Source: Herbaspirillum huttiense (lineage in GTDB: Bacteria > Pseudomonadota > Gammaproteobacteria > Burkholderiales > Burkholderiaceae_D). Taken from it: DNA of 64,000 bases. The notes beneath the pieces are model-generated. The model had not been told where the DNA came from. It worked only from the letters and a program-made list of their open reading frames with translations, and did not search any database. The position numbers were made by a program, and so were the translations under genes. The first letter of the stretch is position 1. Every line of letters starts with the position of its first letter. The stretch covers positions 4,650,001 to 4,714,000 of the forward strand of contig NZ_CP037993.1 of NCBI RefSeq assembly GCF_004367745.1. Reading direction: 5' to 3'. Of this stretch, positions 34,352 through 44,062 are shown piece after piece.

Positions 34352-35875
34352 ATGAAAATCGGCACCCGTCTTGGCGGCTCCTTCCTGCTGGTCACGTTGC
34401 TGGCTTGCGTACTCATTACGGCGTCTCTGCTCACGCTGACCCGGATCGGCCAGCACTGGGGTGATTTTTCCGGCACGGTGCTGACCAAGCAGGACTACGC
34501 CACCCAGGGCTACATCAAGCTGGGCGACGGCGTACAGAACTTCAAGAACTACGTGGTGCGCGGCAAGGACTATGACAAGCACTTCCTGGCGGATATGGAT
34601 GCCATTGCCCGCCTCATGAGCGAGTACCGCAAGCTGGGCGTGGACAACCCCAAGGAAGAAGAGCTGCTGCAGAAGATCAGCACGGGCGAACGCAATTACC
34701 GTGAAGCCGTGGCCAAGGCGCAGGGGATGAAGGCGGCCGGGGCCTCGGTCAACGAGATCGATGCATCCATCAGTGGTGCAGACAAGGTTCTGGGAGCAGG
34801 TTTCGCGGGCCTGCTGGCGATTGCGCGCGAGAACGCCAATGGCACTGGCCAGGAAATCTCCGGCGCCATCCGCAACGGCGAAGTGGTCGAGTTGGGCGTA
34901 GGCGCGGTGGTGGTGGTGCTGGCCGCGCTGCTGGCGCTGCTCGCCACCCGCTCGATTACGCGCCCCATCGGCGAAGCGGTGACCATCGCCAAGACGGTGG
35001 CGGCAGGCGACCTGGGCAGCCGCATCGAGGTCACGCGCAAGGATGAGACCGGCGAGCTGCTGCAGGCCTTGAAGGACATGAACAGCAGCCTGCAGCGCGT
35101 GGTCGGCGGCGTGCGCACCGGCAGCGATACCATCGTGACGGCCTCGACCCAGATCGCGGGTGGCAATCTCGACTTGTCAGCGCGCACGGAGCAACAGGCC
35201 AGTTCGCTGGAAGAGACGGCGGCGGCGATGGAACAGATCACCTCCACCGTGCGCCGCAATGCCGATCATGCGCGCCAGGCCAATGCGATGGCGGGTTCGG
35301 TGTCGGCAGTGGCTTCGCGCAGCGGGCTGGTGGTATCGGACGTGGTGAGCACCATGGAAGAGATCCAGGCCTCCGCGCGCGAGATTGCGGACATCATCAG
35401 CGTGATCGATGGCATCGCCTTCCAGACCAATATCCTCGCGCTCAATGCGGCGGTGGAAGCGGCGCGTGCCGGCGAGCAGGGGCGCGGCTTTGCGGTGGTA
35501 GCGTCGGAAGTGCGCAGCCTGGCCCAGCGTTCGGCGACGGCGGCCAAGGAGATCAAGGATCTGATCGGCAACTCGGTGGAGAAGGTGGAAGCGGGCAGCC
35601 AGCTGGTCAGGAATGCCGGCGCGACCATCGAGGAACTGGTGGTGAGCGTGCGCAGCGTGACGCAGATCATGAGCGAGATCTCGGCCGCCAGCGGCGAACA
35701 GGAAGCCGGGATCGAACAGGTCAACCAGGCGATTGCCCAGATGGATACGGTGACGCAGCAGAATGCGGCGCTGGTGGAAGAAGCAGCGGCCGCCACCGAG
35801 GCGCTCAAGGAGCAGGCGCGCAGGCTGGCGGAGTCGGTGAGCGTGTTTCGGTTGGGGGTGGGAAGGATTGCTTGA
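34352..35875 (+). CDS. Methyl-accepting chemotaxis protein
   Basis: 507 residues from ATG 34352; the frame is open earlier but without similarity. Membrane segment 1 is near residues 7-30, then a periplasmic four-helix-type sensor domain, membrane segment 2 near 180-202, HAMP, and the cytoplasmic signalling hairpin with the conserved tip FQTNILALNAAVEAARAGEQ. There is no C-terminal CheR-tethering pentapeptide. The ligand cannot be read from sequence; its position after the hydroxycinnamate operon makes an aromatic attractant possible, but they are separate transcription units. Confidence 0.9.
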   Translation: MKIGTRLGGSFLLVTLLACVLITASLLTLTRIGQHWGDFSGTVLTKQDYATQGYIKLGDGVQNFKNYVVRGKDYDKHFLADMDAIARLMSEYRKLGVDNPKEEELLQKISTGERNYREAVAKAQGMKAAGASVNEIDASISGADKVLGAGFAGLLAIARENANGTGQEISGAIRNGEVVELGVGAVVVVLAALLALLATRSITRPIGEAVTIAKTVAAGDLGSRIEVTRKDETGELLQALKDMNSSLQRVVGGVRTGSDTIVTASTQIAGGNLDLSARTEQQASSLEETAAAMEQITSTVRRNADHARQANAMAGSVSAVASRSGLVVSDVVSTMEEIQASAREIADIISVIDGIAFQTNILALNAAVEAARAGEQGRGFAVVASEVRSLAQRSATAAKEIKDLIGNSVEKVEAGSQLVRNAGATIEELVVSVRSVTQIMSEISAASGEQEAGIEQVNQAIAQMDTVTQQNAALVEEAAAATEALKEQARRLAESVSVFRLGVGRIA

Positions 35876-35922
35876 AAGGGAAAGATGTGGCGTGCAACTA
35901 TCGGTGGTGACTTGGCGAGGAA

Positions 35923-37014
35923 TCAGGGCATGGCGCGACGTTTGACCGAAGCTGCAATCTCCCGGGCCAGTTTGAAAAACTCATCTTTACCGATGGGCTG
36001 CATGCCGCGCTTCTCGGCATTCTTGGCGTCGCGGATCACGTAGAGCATCAGTTCTGGCTTCTCGTTCCCGGCCTTCGGATCACCGTCCGTCATGACCAGA
36101 TATCCAAAGTCTTCCGTTACCTTGTCCTTGCGGATCATTCGCACCATTGATTCAACGCCCTTAGTACCAGCAAAGCTGATGGTGTTATGTCGTCGCAATG
36201 TCATGAGATTGCTGATGGAAACATAATCAGTGTAATTTTGCGTCCAGAAGAAATTGGAACGGGACACTGCTGTGAACTTTGCAGGATCCTGGCCTCGTTC
36301 AATCGGAAAGGCTATGGCGTCTTCCAACAAGATCGTTACGTCTGGGTGAGCCTTCAACCGATAGGTGGTAGCGATGGTATGTGCGCCACCATCCCCCTCC
36401 CGGGTTGGAATGAATAAATAGGGCGCACAAAGGCCCGTACGTGTCGGAAGGGAGAAGTTGGAACGATATTCAACCTCAGCCAGCATTCTTTCCATCAATG
36501 CAGAAAGTGACTTTTCTGTCCCTTCAGGATCGGTCGCATTCCAACTGAACGCGTGTTTCTGAATGACCCTGCCTACATACGCGTCCTGGCCGTTTCGGAC
36601 GGCCCAGCCTTCGCCGACAGGCGCTTTTGATTCTTCATAGCGGGCTTCGCCCGCCTGGCCATCGAGTTTGCGATAGCGCTCATTCAACTCAACCGCGCCG
36701 CTTCTGGTCTTTCTTATCTCTTGCAGATAAATCTCCTCTTCAGCATCGGACATGCGACGGCTGATCTGTAGCACACCCGCATACTCATACTTGCTGTACG
36801 AAGCAGACTCTCCGTCATCAAATTCGCTGTAGTAGTAATTACTTGGTTGCAGCATTTGCTTGAAGGAAGTGGCAGCTACATCGGCAGCATTGGGCAAAGA
36901 GAGCTGGAAACTGCCGACGCAATCCTGTATCCATACGTTCTCAGCTATAACATCCGCATTGGCGCACGAAAGCGACACCAATCCCAAAAAAGCTGAGAAA
37001 ATTTTGGCCTTCAT
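35923..37014 (-). CDS. Probable T6SS immunity protein for the PLD effector (Tli4-like)
   Basis: 363 residues with a signal peptide ending in ANA-DVIAEN, so it is exported to the periplasm. The mature part begins with a conserved-looking Cys (WIQDCVGSFQLSLP) and has a second Cys (GLCAPYLFIP). The layout resembles T6SS lipase-immunity proteins of the Tli4 family; this is recognition from memory. Its start overlaps the stop of the phospholipase D effector gene (ATGA), the classical effector-immunity arrangement. Low GC, like the effector. Confidence 0.65.
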   Translation of the reverse strand: MKAKIFSAFLGLVSLSCANADVIAENVWIQDCVGSFQLSLPNAADVAATSFKQMLQPSNYYYSEFDDGESASYSKYEYAGVLQISRRMSDAEEEIYLQEIRKTRSGAVELNERYRKLDGQAGEARYEESKAPVGEGWAVRNGQDAYVGRVIQKHAFSWNATDPEGTEKSLSALMERMLAEVEYRSNFSLPTRTGLCAPYLFIPTREGDGGAHTIATTYRLKAHPDVTILLEDAIAFPIERGQDPAKFTAVSRSNFFWTQNYTDYVSISNLMTLRRHNTISFAGTKGVESMVRMIRKDKVTEDFGYLVMTDGDPKAGNEKPELMLYVIRDAKNAEKRGMQPIGKDEFFKLAREIAASVKRRAMP

Positions 37015-39497
37015 ATCAGCCCCTTGCCCGGATGAGTAACATCCGAACGCGAAAGTAATTCGCGCACAGATAAATAACCTTCAAGCTCTTCCTTTGGTTC
37101 GACGTTATTTTCACTAACAAGAGCAGTTGGATATTTAAAGTCATTTTTCTCCCCTTCCGTCCAATGAATAGGCAATGCAACAAGAAATCCGCGGACGGCT
37201 TCCAGTCCAGCGGTTCGCTGTTGATATTGATGTGGTTTCTCCCAGAACTTATCTTCTGATCGCAAAGGCGAAGCTGGAGCCCCACTAGATTTTCCTCGCT
37301 TGATGAAAGGATTCCAATTGGGAATAATTGAACAAGCGACCTTCGCTCCATTGGGCCCTATTAACGACCAATTTCTCGGAACGTAGTCAAACACACCTTC
37401 ATACGCATCAGCATTTTCCGAAGCCTGTTTTTGAATTGCCTGCCAGCTACTAAGGGCAGCCGGTTTTTCAATGGCTGCTTTCAATGAATTCGCAGGCTTT
37501 GCACCACCAAATGAAGAGGGTGAAATACCTACTCCAAATAACTTGGACCAAATTTCAATCCTCAGCTTACGCGCAAAATTTCGTACAGGACGTTCAACAC
37601 CGTCGCCACATAAGTCTGCTTTACTGCTTTCACCATCTGCGACCAAAATGGCAATTTCAGAATCGCCCTCTCCGCTAAGACTTCGATCGTTAATATTTGC
37701 ACTACCAAACAGCGCATAGAGGTCATCGACGATCATCAACTTCGTATGAACATAGATTTGCTCCGTAACATAGCGATCGGCAAATTTTGCCCAGTTTCTC
37801 AAGTTCAGCAAAGTCACATATTTAAAGCAGGATTCAAGAGGAATTTCTGCAAGTTGCGCACTAAAATCGGTTTTCGTATCGAGAAGGAGATGCTGATAAG
37901 GTTTTTTTTCGCCTCTCAGCTTACGTGCGAGTAATCCGCGACGGATACCATTTAGCAGACTATTAGTACCGAAAGAAATTGTTTGCATGGTCCAGAAGAC
38001 CTGAACAGCTACAGATGCAGTCGTATTAAGATCCCCTTCAGGGTGTACCGGCAAAGTGATATAGACGTGAAACGGTTTAGTGTCTTCGTTCAAGATCGCC
38101 CGCTGAATCCGTTCAATAATTGCTTGGCATATGGGGTTTTCAGGGGGGGCGTAAAGCTTATCTTTATCTTTCAAATCGTCTGTCATTCGGAGAGTCATTT
38201 CCGACACCCTGCCAAGGCTATGCTTTTGCGTATTGATGAACTGAGCTGCCGGAGAAAGCGGTCCCTTGTCTGGCGGTGGTTGGTAAATTGGCTGTCCAAA
38301 CTCGCCAACAAAGAATTGATTTTCAATGTAGATAAAATGGTTGGCTCTTTTAATTAAGTTCAGCATCGCCTTTTGAATATGATCTTCTTTGGGATGCGTT
38401 TTCAAGGCATTCCCCATACTGCTGTACTCCTTGCTGACCAATCCACCTGGCGCACTCCTAAGGACTTGAATCATGGCTGCCCCTTGAGCAGGAAAATCCG
38501 ACGGTCTGTCCTTAAATCGAATCTCGCTGCCTTTACTGGCCTTCCACCGTCTCACAAAATTGAGCATGAAGTCATAAACAGAGGGCCCCTCGATGCGGGC
38601 GTGAACATCTTGCCACGGCATGCGAGGTTGCCTCGAAGGGTCGAGTGTGGTCCTAACAGCAGTATCAAACCCACTCCCATTGGTACCGATATCGAAAAAA
38701 CCCGGATCGTCGTAAGGAACCTGCCATTTCCCAGTTTTAACTTTTGAAAGCTCAGAAGGGGTTCGATTATCGCGAGAGTCCTTTTCATAATCAGCGAGTC
38801 GCGAATTCATCGCTTTTATAGATATTTCATTAGGATTTACCAACTCTCCGGCAGGAACGTTCTGAAGAGCTGGAATACAAGGATTGTAGCGATTAAGTAC
38901 CTCCCGTCCCTCTGCATCACACTTGAGCGTGAATTGTTCGTCATCGTAACGCCCATAGGCGACATCAATGCCACCGACATAGGCATAGCGGCGGTCAATG
39001 ATGATCGACTTCTGGTGATGACTAAAGTATTTAGCATTCTCCAGATTGAAACTCGGAGAAGCTACGGCGCTGACGGTCCCAGGCGCGACTCCGGGCTCTC
39101 CATTAATCGATTTAACGATGATGATAGTCTGATGCTCATACGTTCTGACCGGGCGCGTGTCGTCCCACGGCATAATATAAATTTTCATACCAGGCTTGCG
39201 AGCTGCTATCAATAGGACGTCATATAGCCTCTTCCCTGGGGCTAACATGGCGTCCCAATTTATCTGCCAGCCAGCGATACAAATTTCACGCGAGGCACCT
39301 TCGATCTTTTCAATCAGATCAGAAAAATATTGTTTCCCAGTAGTAAAGGCTTGAATCTTATTACCGTCTCTTTTTGGCGAAAACACATTCTGTTCGTCGA
39401 CCCAGAGCGAACTGGTGACGCTGGTCTCAGCCGCGTAGCCATTTCCGACAATATTGTTTACTTCTCGGTAATCATTTTGGTTGTTCAAGTAGGTCAC
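37011..39497 (-). CDS. T6SS phospholipase D effector (Tle5-like)
   Basis: 828 residues from GTG 39497 (GAGGTG upstream). It has two HKD phospholipase D motifs: HHQKSIIIDRR (His161, Lys163, Asp168) and VHTKLMIVDD with His584, Lys586 and Asp591, followed by FGSANINDRSL. No signal peptide, as expected for cargo of a contractile injection machine. It follows vgrG with a 4-bp gap and precedes the putative immunity gene. It probably attacks membrane phospholipids of rival cells or of host cells. Its GC content is far below tssM and vgrG, suggesting recent exchange. Confidence 0.85.
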   Translation of the reverse strand: MTYLNNQNDYREVNNIVGNGYAAETSVTSSLWVDEQNVFSPKRDGNKIQAFTTGKQYFSDLIEKIEGASREICIAGWQINWDAMLAPGKRLYDVLLIAARKPGMKIYIMPWDDTRPVRTYEHQTIIIVKSINGEPGVAPGTVSAVASPSFNLENAKYFSHHQKSIIIDRRYAYVGGIDVAYGRYDDEQFTLKCDAEGREVLNRYNPCIPALQNVPAGELVNPNEISIKAMNSRLADYEKDSRDNRTPSELSKVKTGKWQVPYDDPGFFDIGTNGSGFDTAVRTTLDPSRQPRMPWQDVHARIEGPSVYDFMLNFVRRWKASKGSEIRFKDRPSDFPAQGAAMIQVLRSAPGGLVSKEYSSMGNALKTHPKEDHIQKAMLNLIKRANHFIYIENQFFVGEFGQPIYQPPPDKGPLSPAAQFINTQKHSLGRVSEMTLRMTDDLKDKDKLYAPPENPICQAIIERIQRAILNEDTKPFHVYITLPVHPEGDLNTTASVAVQVFWTMQTISFGTNSLLNGIRRGLLARKLRGEKKPYQHLLLDTKTDFSAQLAEIPLESCFKYVTLLNLRNWAKFADRYVTEQIYVHTKLMIVDDLYALFGSANINDRSLSGEGDSEIAILVADGESSKADLCGDGVERPVRNFARKLRIEIWSKLFGVGISPSSFGGAKPANSLKAAIEKPAALSSWQAIQKQASENADAYEGVFDYVPRNWSLIGPNGAKVACSIIPNWNPFIKRGKSSGAPASPLRSEDKFWEKPHQYQQRTAGLEAVRGFLVALPIHWTEGEKNDFKYPTALVSENNVEPKEELEGYLSVRELLSRSDVTHPGKGLI

Positions 39498-39501
39498 GGG
39501 T

Positions 39502-42500
39502 TCACCTCAAAATCTTGTCGAGCAGCGAGCCACCTCGTACCTGCCCCGTTTCATCTTTTACCATTGCGGCAAGAGCATTCTCATTCGATGGCTGCGCTAC
39601 AGTGCTATAAGTGTCCGTGTAGCCCATCGCACTGATAGCATGACCTTTACGCTGGTCATCACTCCACTGCGGATCATGCTTAACAACGGAAACATTTTGA
39701 ACATGGTCATGATGTACCAGCCATACCTCATTAGGATTCCTGTTATAGGCATCCATCAGCTTGATCTCATCCGAGGATGATAGATCCACCTTCCCTTGAG
39801 CACCGCTTCTTCCTTCAAGGATCTTTTCTCCAGAGACGAGGGCCTCGTGCATGTCACGAGCCTTTACGATGCGCCACTCCGAGTCAGCGAAGGGCAAGCC
39901 ATTCGGCCCTGGCATATCGCGCAAGTACATGTTGAACTTAGGCTTAGCTATATCCAGTGGCGTGCGAGGAAGTACAGGCATGGGATAAGAGCGGCTTACC
40001 GGTCCCTCAAACAACTTCTGCCCAGCATGAATGGTGAGCTTCCCCGGACACTGCACGGTAATATTGCCGCCCTCGATCGTGATGTTGGCCCCACCCGCCG
40101 TAGACAGGGTAATCTTCTTGGCCGCCGCCCAATCCACGCTGGCATTGGCACTCACCACGCTCACCTGATCACGCGCCTGCAGCGCCAGCGTATCGGCTTG
40201 TGCCTGCACATCGATATTCTGTTGCGCGGCAATCATCTGCAAACCCTGCCCGCCCTCGCCCGCCGCAACGGCCCCGGCCAGCACACCCAAGGCCTGTCCG
40301 CTGCGCAGGCGCAATTGATTGCCACTGACATGCTGGCTGTCCTGCCCTGAAAGCAGGCTCACCGTCTCGCCATTGGCCAGTTGCAGATGCTGGCCCGCGA
40401 CCACGCCCATGCCTTCCTTCGCGGCGATGCCGATCAGCGCCGAGGTGCTCTGCGGTACCTTGCCCTCGCCCGTCTGCGTGTTGACGGCGGCCACATCCTC
40501 GCCGCTCTTGTCTGGCGCGCCATCGACCATGCCGGCGGCCGCCGTGCGAATGGCTTCGAGGGGTGCAGCACTGTCATTGATGACGCTGGCATTGGCCTGC
40601 GCCGGGCCGACATGGCTGGCCATGGCGACGGTTTTGTGGGTCACCGCCGCCTGGTTGAAAGTCTTGCCCAACAACGTGGCCTGCTTCAGCAGGGCCATGC
40701 CGCCGGTGTTGTCGCCCGCCGGATCGCGGCTGGCCGCAGCATGTTCGATCCGGTAGCTGGAAAACAGGATGCCGCTGCCCGCACGTAGTGCGCCATACGC
40801 ATCGGTGCGCAGTTCCGCCCCCGTACCACGGAAGCTGCCGCGATAGTTGTCCGCCGCATGGATCAGGTGACCGAGATTGAGTTCGGAGGCCGCCTGCGAG
40901 GTCTTGAGCTGGATGCGGCCCTGGGCATCGGTATCGTCGAACAGCAACTGGTTGTAGCCGGAGCCGCCAAATTCCTTGGAACGGATGCCCCATTGCGCAG
41001 CGGCGTTGCGATGGCCTTCGCCATCCTGACTGCCGCCGTGCCAGGTCGGCGCATTGCCGCCGGCCAGATTGCCCTGGCCACTGGGAGAAAGATCACTGGC
41101 ACTGGTGAAGACCTTGTTGCGCTCCTGCTCGCCACCCTGCGCGGCTTCGCCTGCGGGCGTGGGTGCGGCAGAACCTTCACCCTGGCCGTTGTAGAGCGCG
41201 CCCAGAATGACCGGCCGATCGATGTCGTCTTCCAGAAACTGCACCAGCACCTCCTGTCCGATACGCGGCAGGAACTGCATCCCGTTGCCGCCACCGGCCG
41301 AGCGCTGCGCCACCCGCACCCAGCAGGTCGCGGCGGCATCGTTGTTGCGGCCCTGCCAGTGGAAACGGATGCGAACCCGGCCCAGGCGGTCGCAATGGAT
41401 TTCATCGGCACCGTTGGCGGTGCTCTCGCCGTTGGGTCCGACCACGATGGCACTCTGGCTGCCTCGCGCGGTGGCACCCGCGTGACGATACAGTCCGGTG
41501 CCATCCGCCAGCACCGGACGCCACACCACATCGGCACGGATCGCCTCGAAGGCATTGGCATAGCCGAGCTTGCGGGCCTGGGCGATCACGGCATCGAGAT
41601 CGGCACGCTCACTCACGGCCACTGAATCAGGCTGGAAACTGCCCTGGACGGTTTGTTGCAGGAACTGGCAAGCTGCGAGGCATTCTTCCAGCAGCGGCGG
41701 CAGCGGGCCGAACAATTCGGCCAGCCCTTCCTGTGCATCCTTGGGTAAATTATTTACGCCTGCACTCACCACCGACAATACGGCGTATTCAGGTGCTTTG
41801 CCGGCCGCGGCAGACAAGCCCAGCGGCCCCTGCGTCAGCGTGAAGCGGGTGCCGGGACGCAGCGTGCGCACCGTGCTGCGGGCATGCCACAATTTGTTGC
41901 GGGCCTCGCTGGCTTCCAGGTGCAACCGGGCGTAGCGATCCGCTTCCGCGGCATTGCGATAGGCATACAGACCAGGGCTGTCATAGCTCTCCAGGCGCGG
42001 CGCATCCTGGTGGCCGAACGCATGGCGGGTCGGCATGCTGGTGGCGACCGCCTGCTTGCTCTTGTCATCGTAGGAGAGCAAGGTGAAGGACGCCGGTTGC
42101 AAGGCGCGGCGCGCGGCCAGTGCCTGGATGCTGTCCTGCTCCTCGCGTGCGCCGCCGGCGTGGAAACGGATACCCTGCCCGCCGAGGCCGGCAGCACTGC
42201 TGGCGTCTTCAGGGAAAGCAGTATTGCGTGACGAATCCGCAAACAGCACCAGACGATGGCCGGCGCTAGCCTCGCCGGATTCCTCGACACGCCACGACAA
42301 ACCCTCGGCCGCCAGCACCCGGCTCACGAAGTCGAGATCGCTCTCACGGTACTGCACCGTGTAGCTGCGCGGTGGCAGGTCCTGCAGGAAGGGCATCACG
42401 TCGTCCGACCAATGCCAGTCGGCATGCGGGGTATAAGCAGCGAAGACATCCTCGATGATCTCGACAACACTCTTGTCCTGCCACACGCGGCTGTTGCGTG

Positions 42501-42846
42501 ATTGGCTGAGAAGCCAGATCCACGGCACCAGCCGCAGCCGGTAACGGGCAAACCCGCCCTCACTGCCGAGCTTGGCGGCTTCGTTCACCAGCCCCGAGAA
42601 ACTGGCGCTGAAGCCATCCGAGAGGCTCACCTGCAAGCTGGCGCGCTGACCGATCAGGGTGTTGAGCGACAGTCCGGCATTCAGGCTCAGGACGATCACC
42701 TCGCGTACCCCGACGGCGTGCAAGCCTTCCGAGGCGGCGAAGGCCTCCACCAGCAGGTCGCCGGCAGCGACGCCCTCTCCCAGGGAGAGGCGGTAGAGAC
42801 GGGTCGCGCTGGTGAATTGCACCAGCTGGTTCAGCAGCTCAGACAT
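39502..42846 (-). CDS. vgrG: VgrG spike protein with C-terminal effector-adaptor extension
   Basis: 1114 residues. The gp27-like N-terminal part, the gp5-like OB domain (RIRFHWQGRN, then FLPRIGQEVLVQFLEDDIDR and PVILGALYNGQGEG) and a long DUF2345 beta-helix (repeats such as ITIEGGNITVQCPGKLTIHA) are in the usual order. The last roughly 160 residues, from about SRSYPMPVLP, are an added domain with a TTR-like look (G-x-x-x-W-x-I, EG-x-x-G, VWLVHHDHVQNVSV). It forms the spike tip of the T6SS tube; the tail domain probably binds the phospholipase D protein encoded next. Confidence 0.93.
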   Translation of the reverse strand: MSELLNQLVQFTSATRLYRLSLGEGVAAGDLLVEAFAASEGLHAVGVREVIVLSLNAGLSLNTLIGQRASLQVSLSDGFSASFSGLVNEAAKLGSEGGFARYRLRLVPWIWLLSQSRNSRVWQDKSVVEIIEDVFAAYTPHADWHWSDDVMPFLQDLPPRSYTVQYRESDLDFVSRVLAAEGLSWRVEESGEASAGHRLVLFADSSRNTAFPEDASSAAGLGGQGIRFHAGGAREEQDSIQALAARRALQPASFTLLSYDDKSKQAVATSMPTRHAFGHQDAPRLESYDSPGLYAYRNAAEADRYARLHLEASEARNKLWHARSTVRTLRPGTRFTLTQGPLGLSAAAGKAPEYAVLSVVSAGVNNLPKDAQEGLAELFGPLPPLLEECLAACQFLQQTVQGSFQPDSVAVSERADLDAVIAQARKLGYANAFEAIRADVVWRPVLADGTGLYRHAGATARGSQSAIVVGPNGESTANGADEIHCDRLGRVRIRFHWQGRNNDAAATCWVRVAQRSAGGGNGMQFLPRIGQEVLVQFLEDDIDRPVILGALYNGQGEGSAAPTPAGEAAQGGEQERNKVFTSASDLSPSGQGNLAGGNAPTWHGGSQDGEGHRNAAAQWGIRSKEFGGSGYNQLLFDDTDAQGRIQLKTSQAASELNLGHLIHAADNYRGSFRGTGAELRTDAYGALRAGSGILFSSYRIEHAAASRDPAGDNTGGMALLKQATLLGKTFNQAAVTHKTVAMASHVGPAQANASVINDSAAPLEAIRTAAAGMVDGAPDKSGEDVAAVNTQTGEGKVPQSTSALIGIAAKEGMGVVAGQHLQLANGETVSLLSGQDSQHVSGNQLRLRSGQALGVLAGAVAAGEGGQGLQMIAAQQNIDVQAQADTLALQARDQVSVVSANASVDWAAAKKITLSTAGGANITIEGGNITVQCPGKLTIHAGQKLFEGPVSRSYPMPVLPRTPLDIAKPKFNMYLRDMPGPNGLPFADSEWRIVKARDMHEALVSGEKILEGRSGAQGKVDLSSSDEIKLMDAYNRNPNEVWLVHHDHVQNVSVVKHDPQWSDDQRKGHAISAMGYTDTYSTVAQPSNENALAAMVKDETGQVRGGSLLDKILR

Positions 42847-42924
42847 CGGTCACCGGTTGGTCAGAATAAGGAACACGTTTCAGATCGGGAGGGGCCACAC
42901 TGCGCAACGCAAGCTGAGCCCGGT

Positions 42925-43842
42925 TCAGTTATCGGCCTGCGGCACCTTGCAGGCGGGATCACTATCCCAACGGCCCGAACAGATGCGCCAGCGGCAGAAT
43001 TCTCCTTCCACGAAGCCCAGCGCATGGCAGCGCTGCAGCAGCGCGGCGGTGCTTTCGCCATTCTTGCGTTCCACCACGTCGACGTTGCGGGCTTCCTTGG
43101 ACCTGGTGTTGTTGGCGTGCGCCTGGGCCGACTTCTGCGGACTGCCATCTGCATTGGTGCCATTGCCCGCGTTGGCAGCAGTGCCGCCATTGTTGCTGCC
43201 ATTGGCGTTGCGCTTCTTCTCGACCTCGCCGGAGCGGGCGACCAGCGCCTTGATCAGATCGACATCACTGTCGTCGCGGTTCTCTGCCTTGGCCGGCTTC
43301 TTCTTTTTGTCCTCGTGCTGGGCGGCTGGCTTGGCGGGCTTGTCGGATTTCTCGGGCTTGGCTTCCAGCGCGTTCTTCAGCGTCGCCGGCGGTGGCTTGA
43401 CGCCGTCCTCCAGCGCCGAAGTCAACTGGTCCGGTCCACGCGTTGTCGTTGTGGAAGATGACGGCGCCTCGGGCGCGGGAGCGTTGGTGTCATTGATGAC
43501 CGCGGTATCGGCAGGTGCCGCAGCCGGTGCGGCGGCGGCGCCGGTGGCGGGCTCCGCAACGGCACCCGGTGCCGGGGTGGTGGTCGGCGCGGCAGAAGCC
43601 AGAGGCGGCACCGGCGGTGCCGCCGCAGCCTGCACGGGGGTGCTCGCGGCGTCATGGCTGTTCATGCGCAGGGCAGCCAGTGTGACGCCACCTGCCAGCA
43701 GCAACAGCAGCAGCACGATCAACAGCACACGGCGCGGCTTGCGCGCTTCACCGCTGGTGCTGCTGCGGGCTTTGGTCTTTCCATCCGAAATCGAATTGAG
43801 TATGCGAACTTCATCCGCAGACGAAGTGTCGGATGCAGGCAT
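42925..43842 (-). CDS. T6SS-linked single-pass membrane protein, unknown function
   Basis: 305 residues from ATG 43842; a TTG at 43923 would add 27 residues but has no ribosome site. There is a basic cytoplasmic start, one membrane segment near residues 39-59, then a long low-complexity Ala/Pro/Thr and Lys-rich stretch, and a compact Cys-rich end (QRCHALGFVEG, then CRWRICSGRWDSDPAC). The end domain is presumably periplasmic. It lies 78 bp before vgrG on the same strand. I have seen similar Cys/Trp tails in proteins beside T6SS genes but know no function. Confidence 0.55.
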   Translation of the reverse strand: MPASDTSSADEVRILNSISDGKTKARSSTSGEARKPRRVLLIVLLLLLLAGGVTLAALRMNSHDAASTPVQAAAAPPVPPLASAAPTTTPAPGAVAEPATGAAAAPAAAPADTAVINDTNAPAPEAPSSSTTTTRGPDQLTSALEDGVKPPPATLKNALEAKPEKSDKPAKPAAQHEDKKKKPAKAENRDDSDVDLIKALVARSGEVEKKRNANGSNNGGTAANAGNGTNADGSPQKSAQAHANNTRSKEARNVDVVERKNGESTAALLQRCHALGFVEGEFCRWRICSGRWDSDPACKVPQADN

Positions 43843-44062
43843 CAAGCTCGGTCTTCTGGATGCAGGTTTCTCTTGGTTCGGAGGCTGCAAGGCCGTACTC
43901 CTGTGTTGTGCAACTTGAAACAAGTTGTTTGATTTTTATTAATTTTCCGTTTCCTGCCAGTCGCTCTCGGTCTCGCTGACGCGCCGGCTCAATTCCAGAA
44001 ACGTGTCGGCGTCCGCACCGCAGTGCCACCCAGCGCCGGCCAGAATAAAAAGGGGATTCGTC

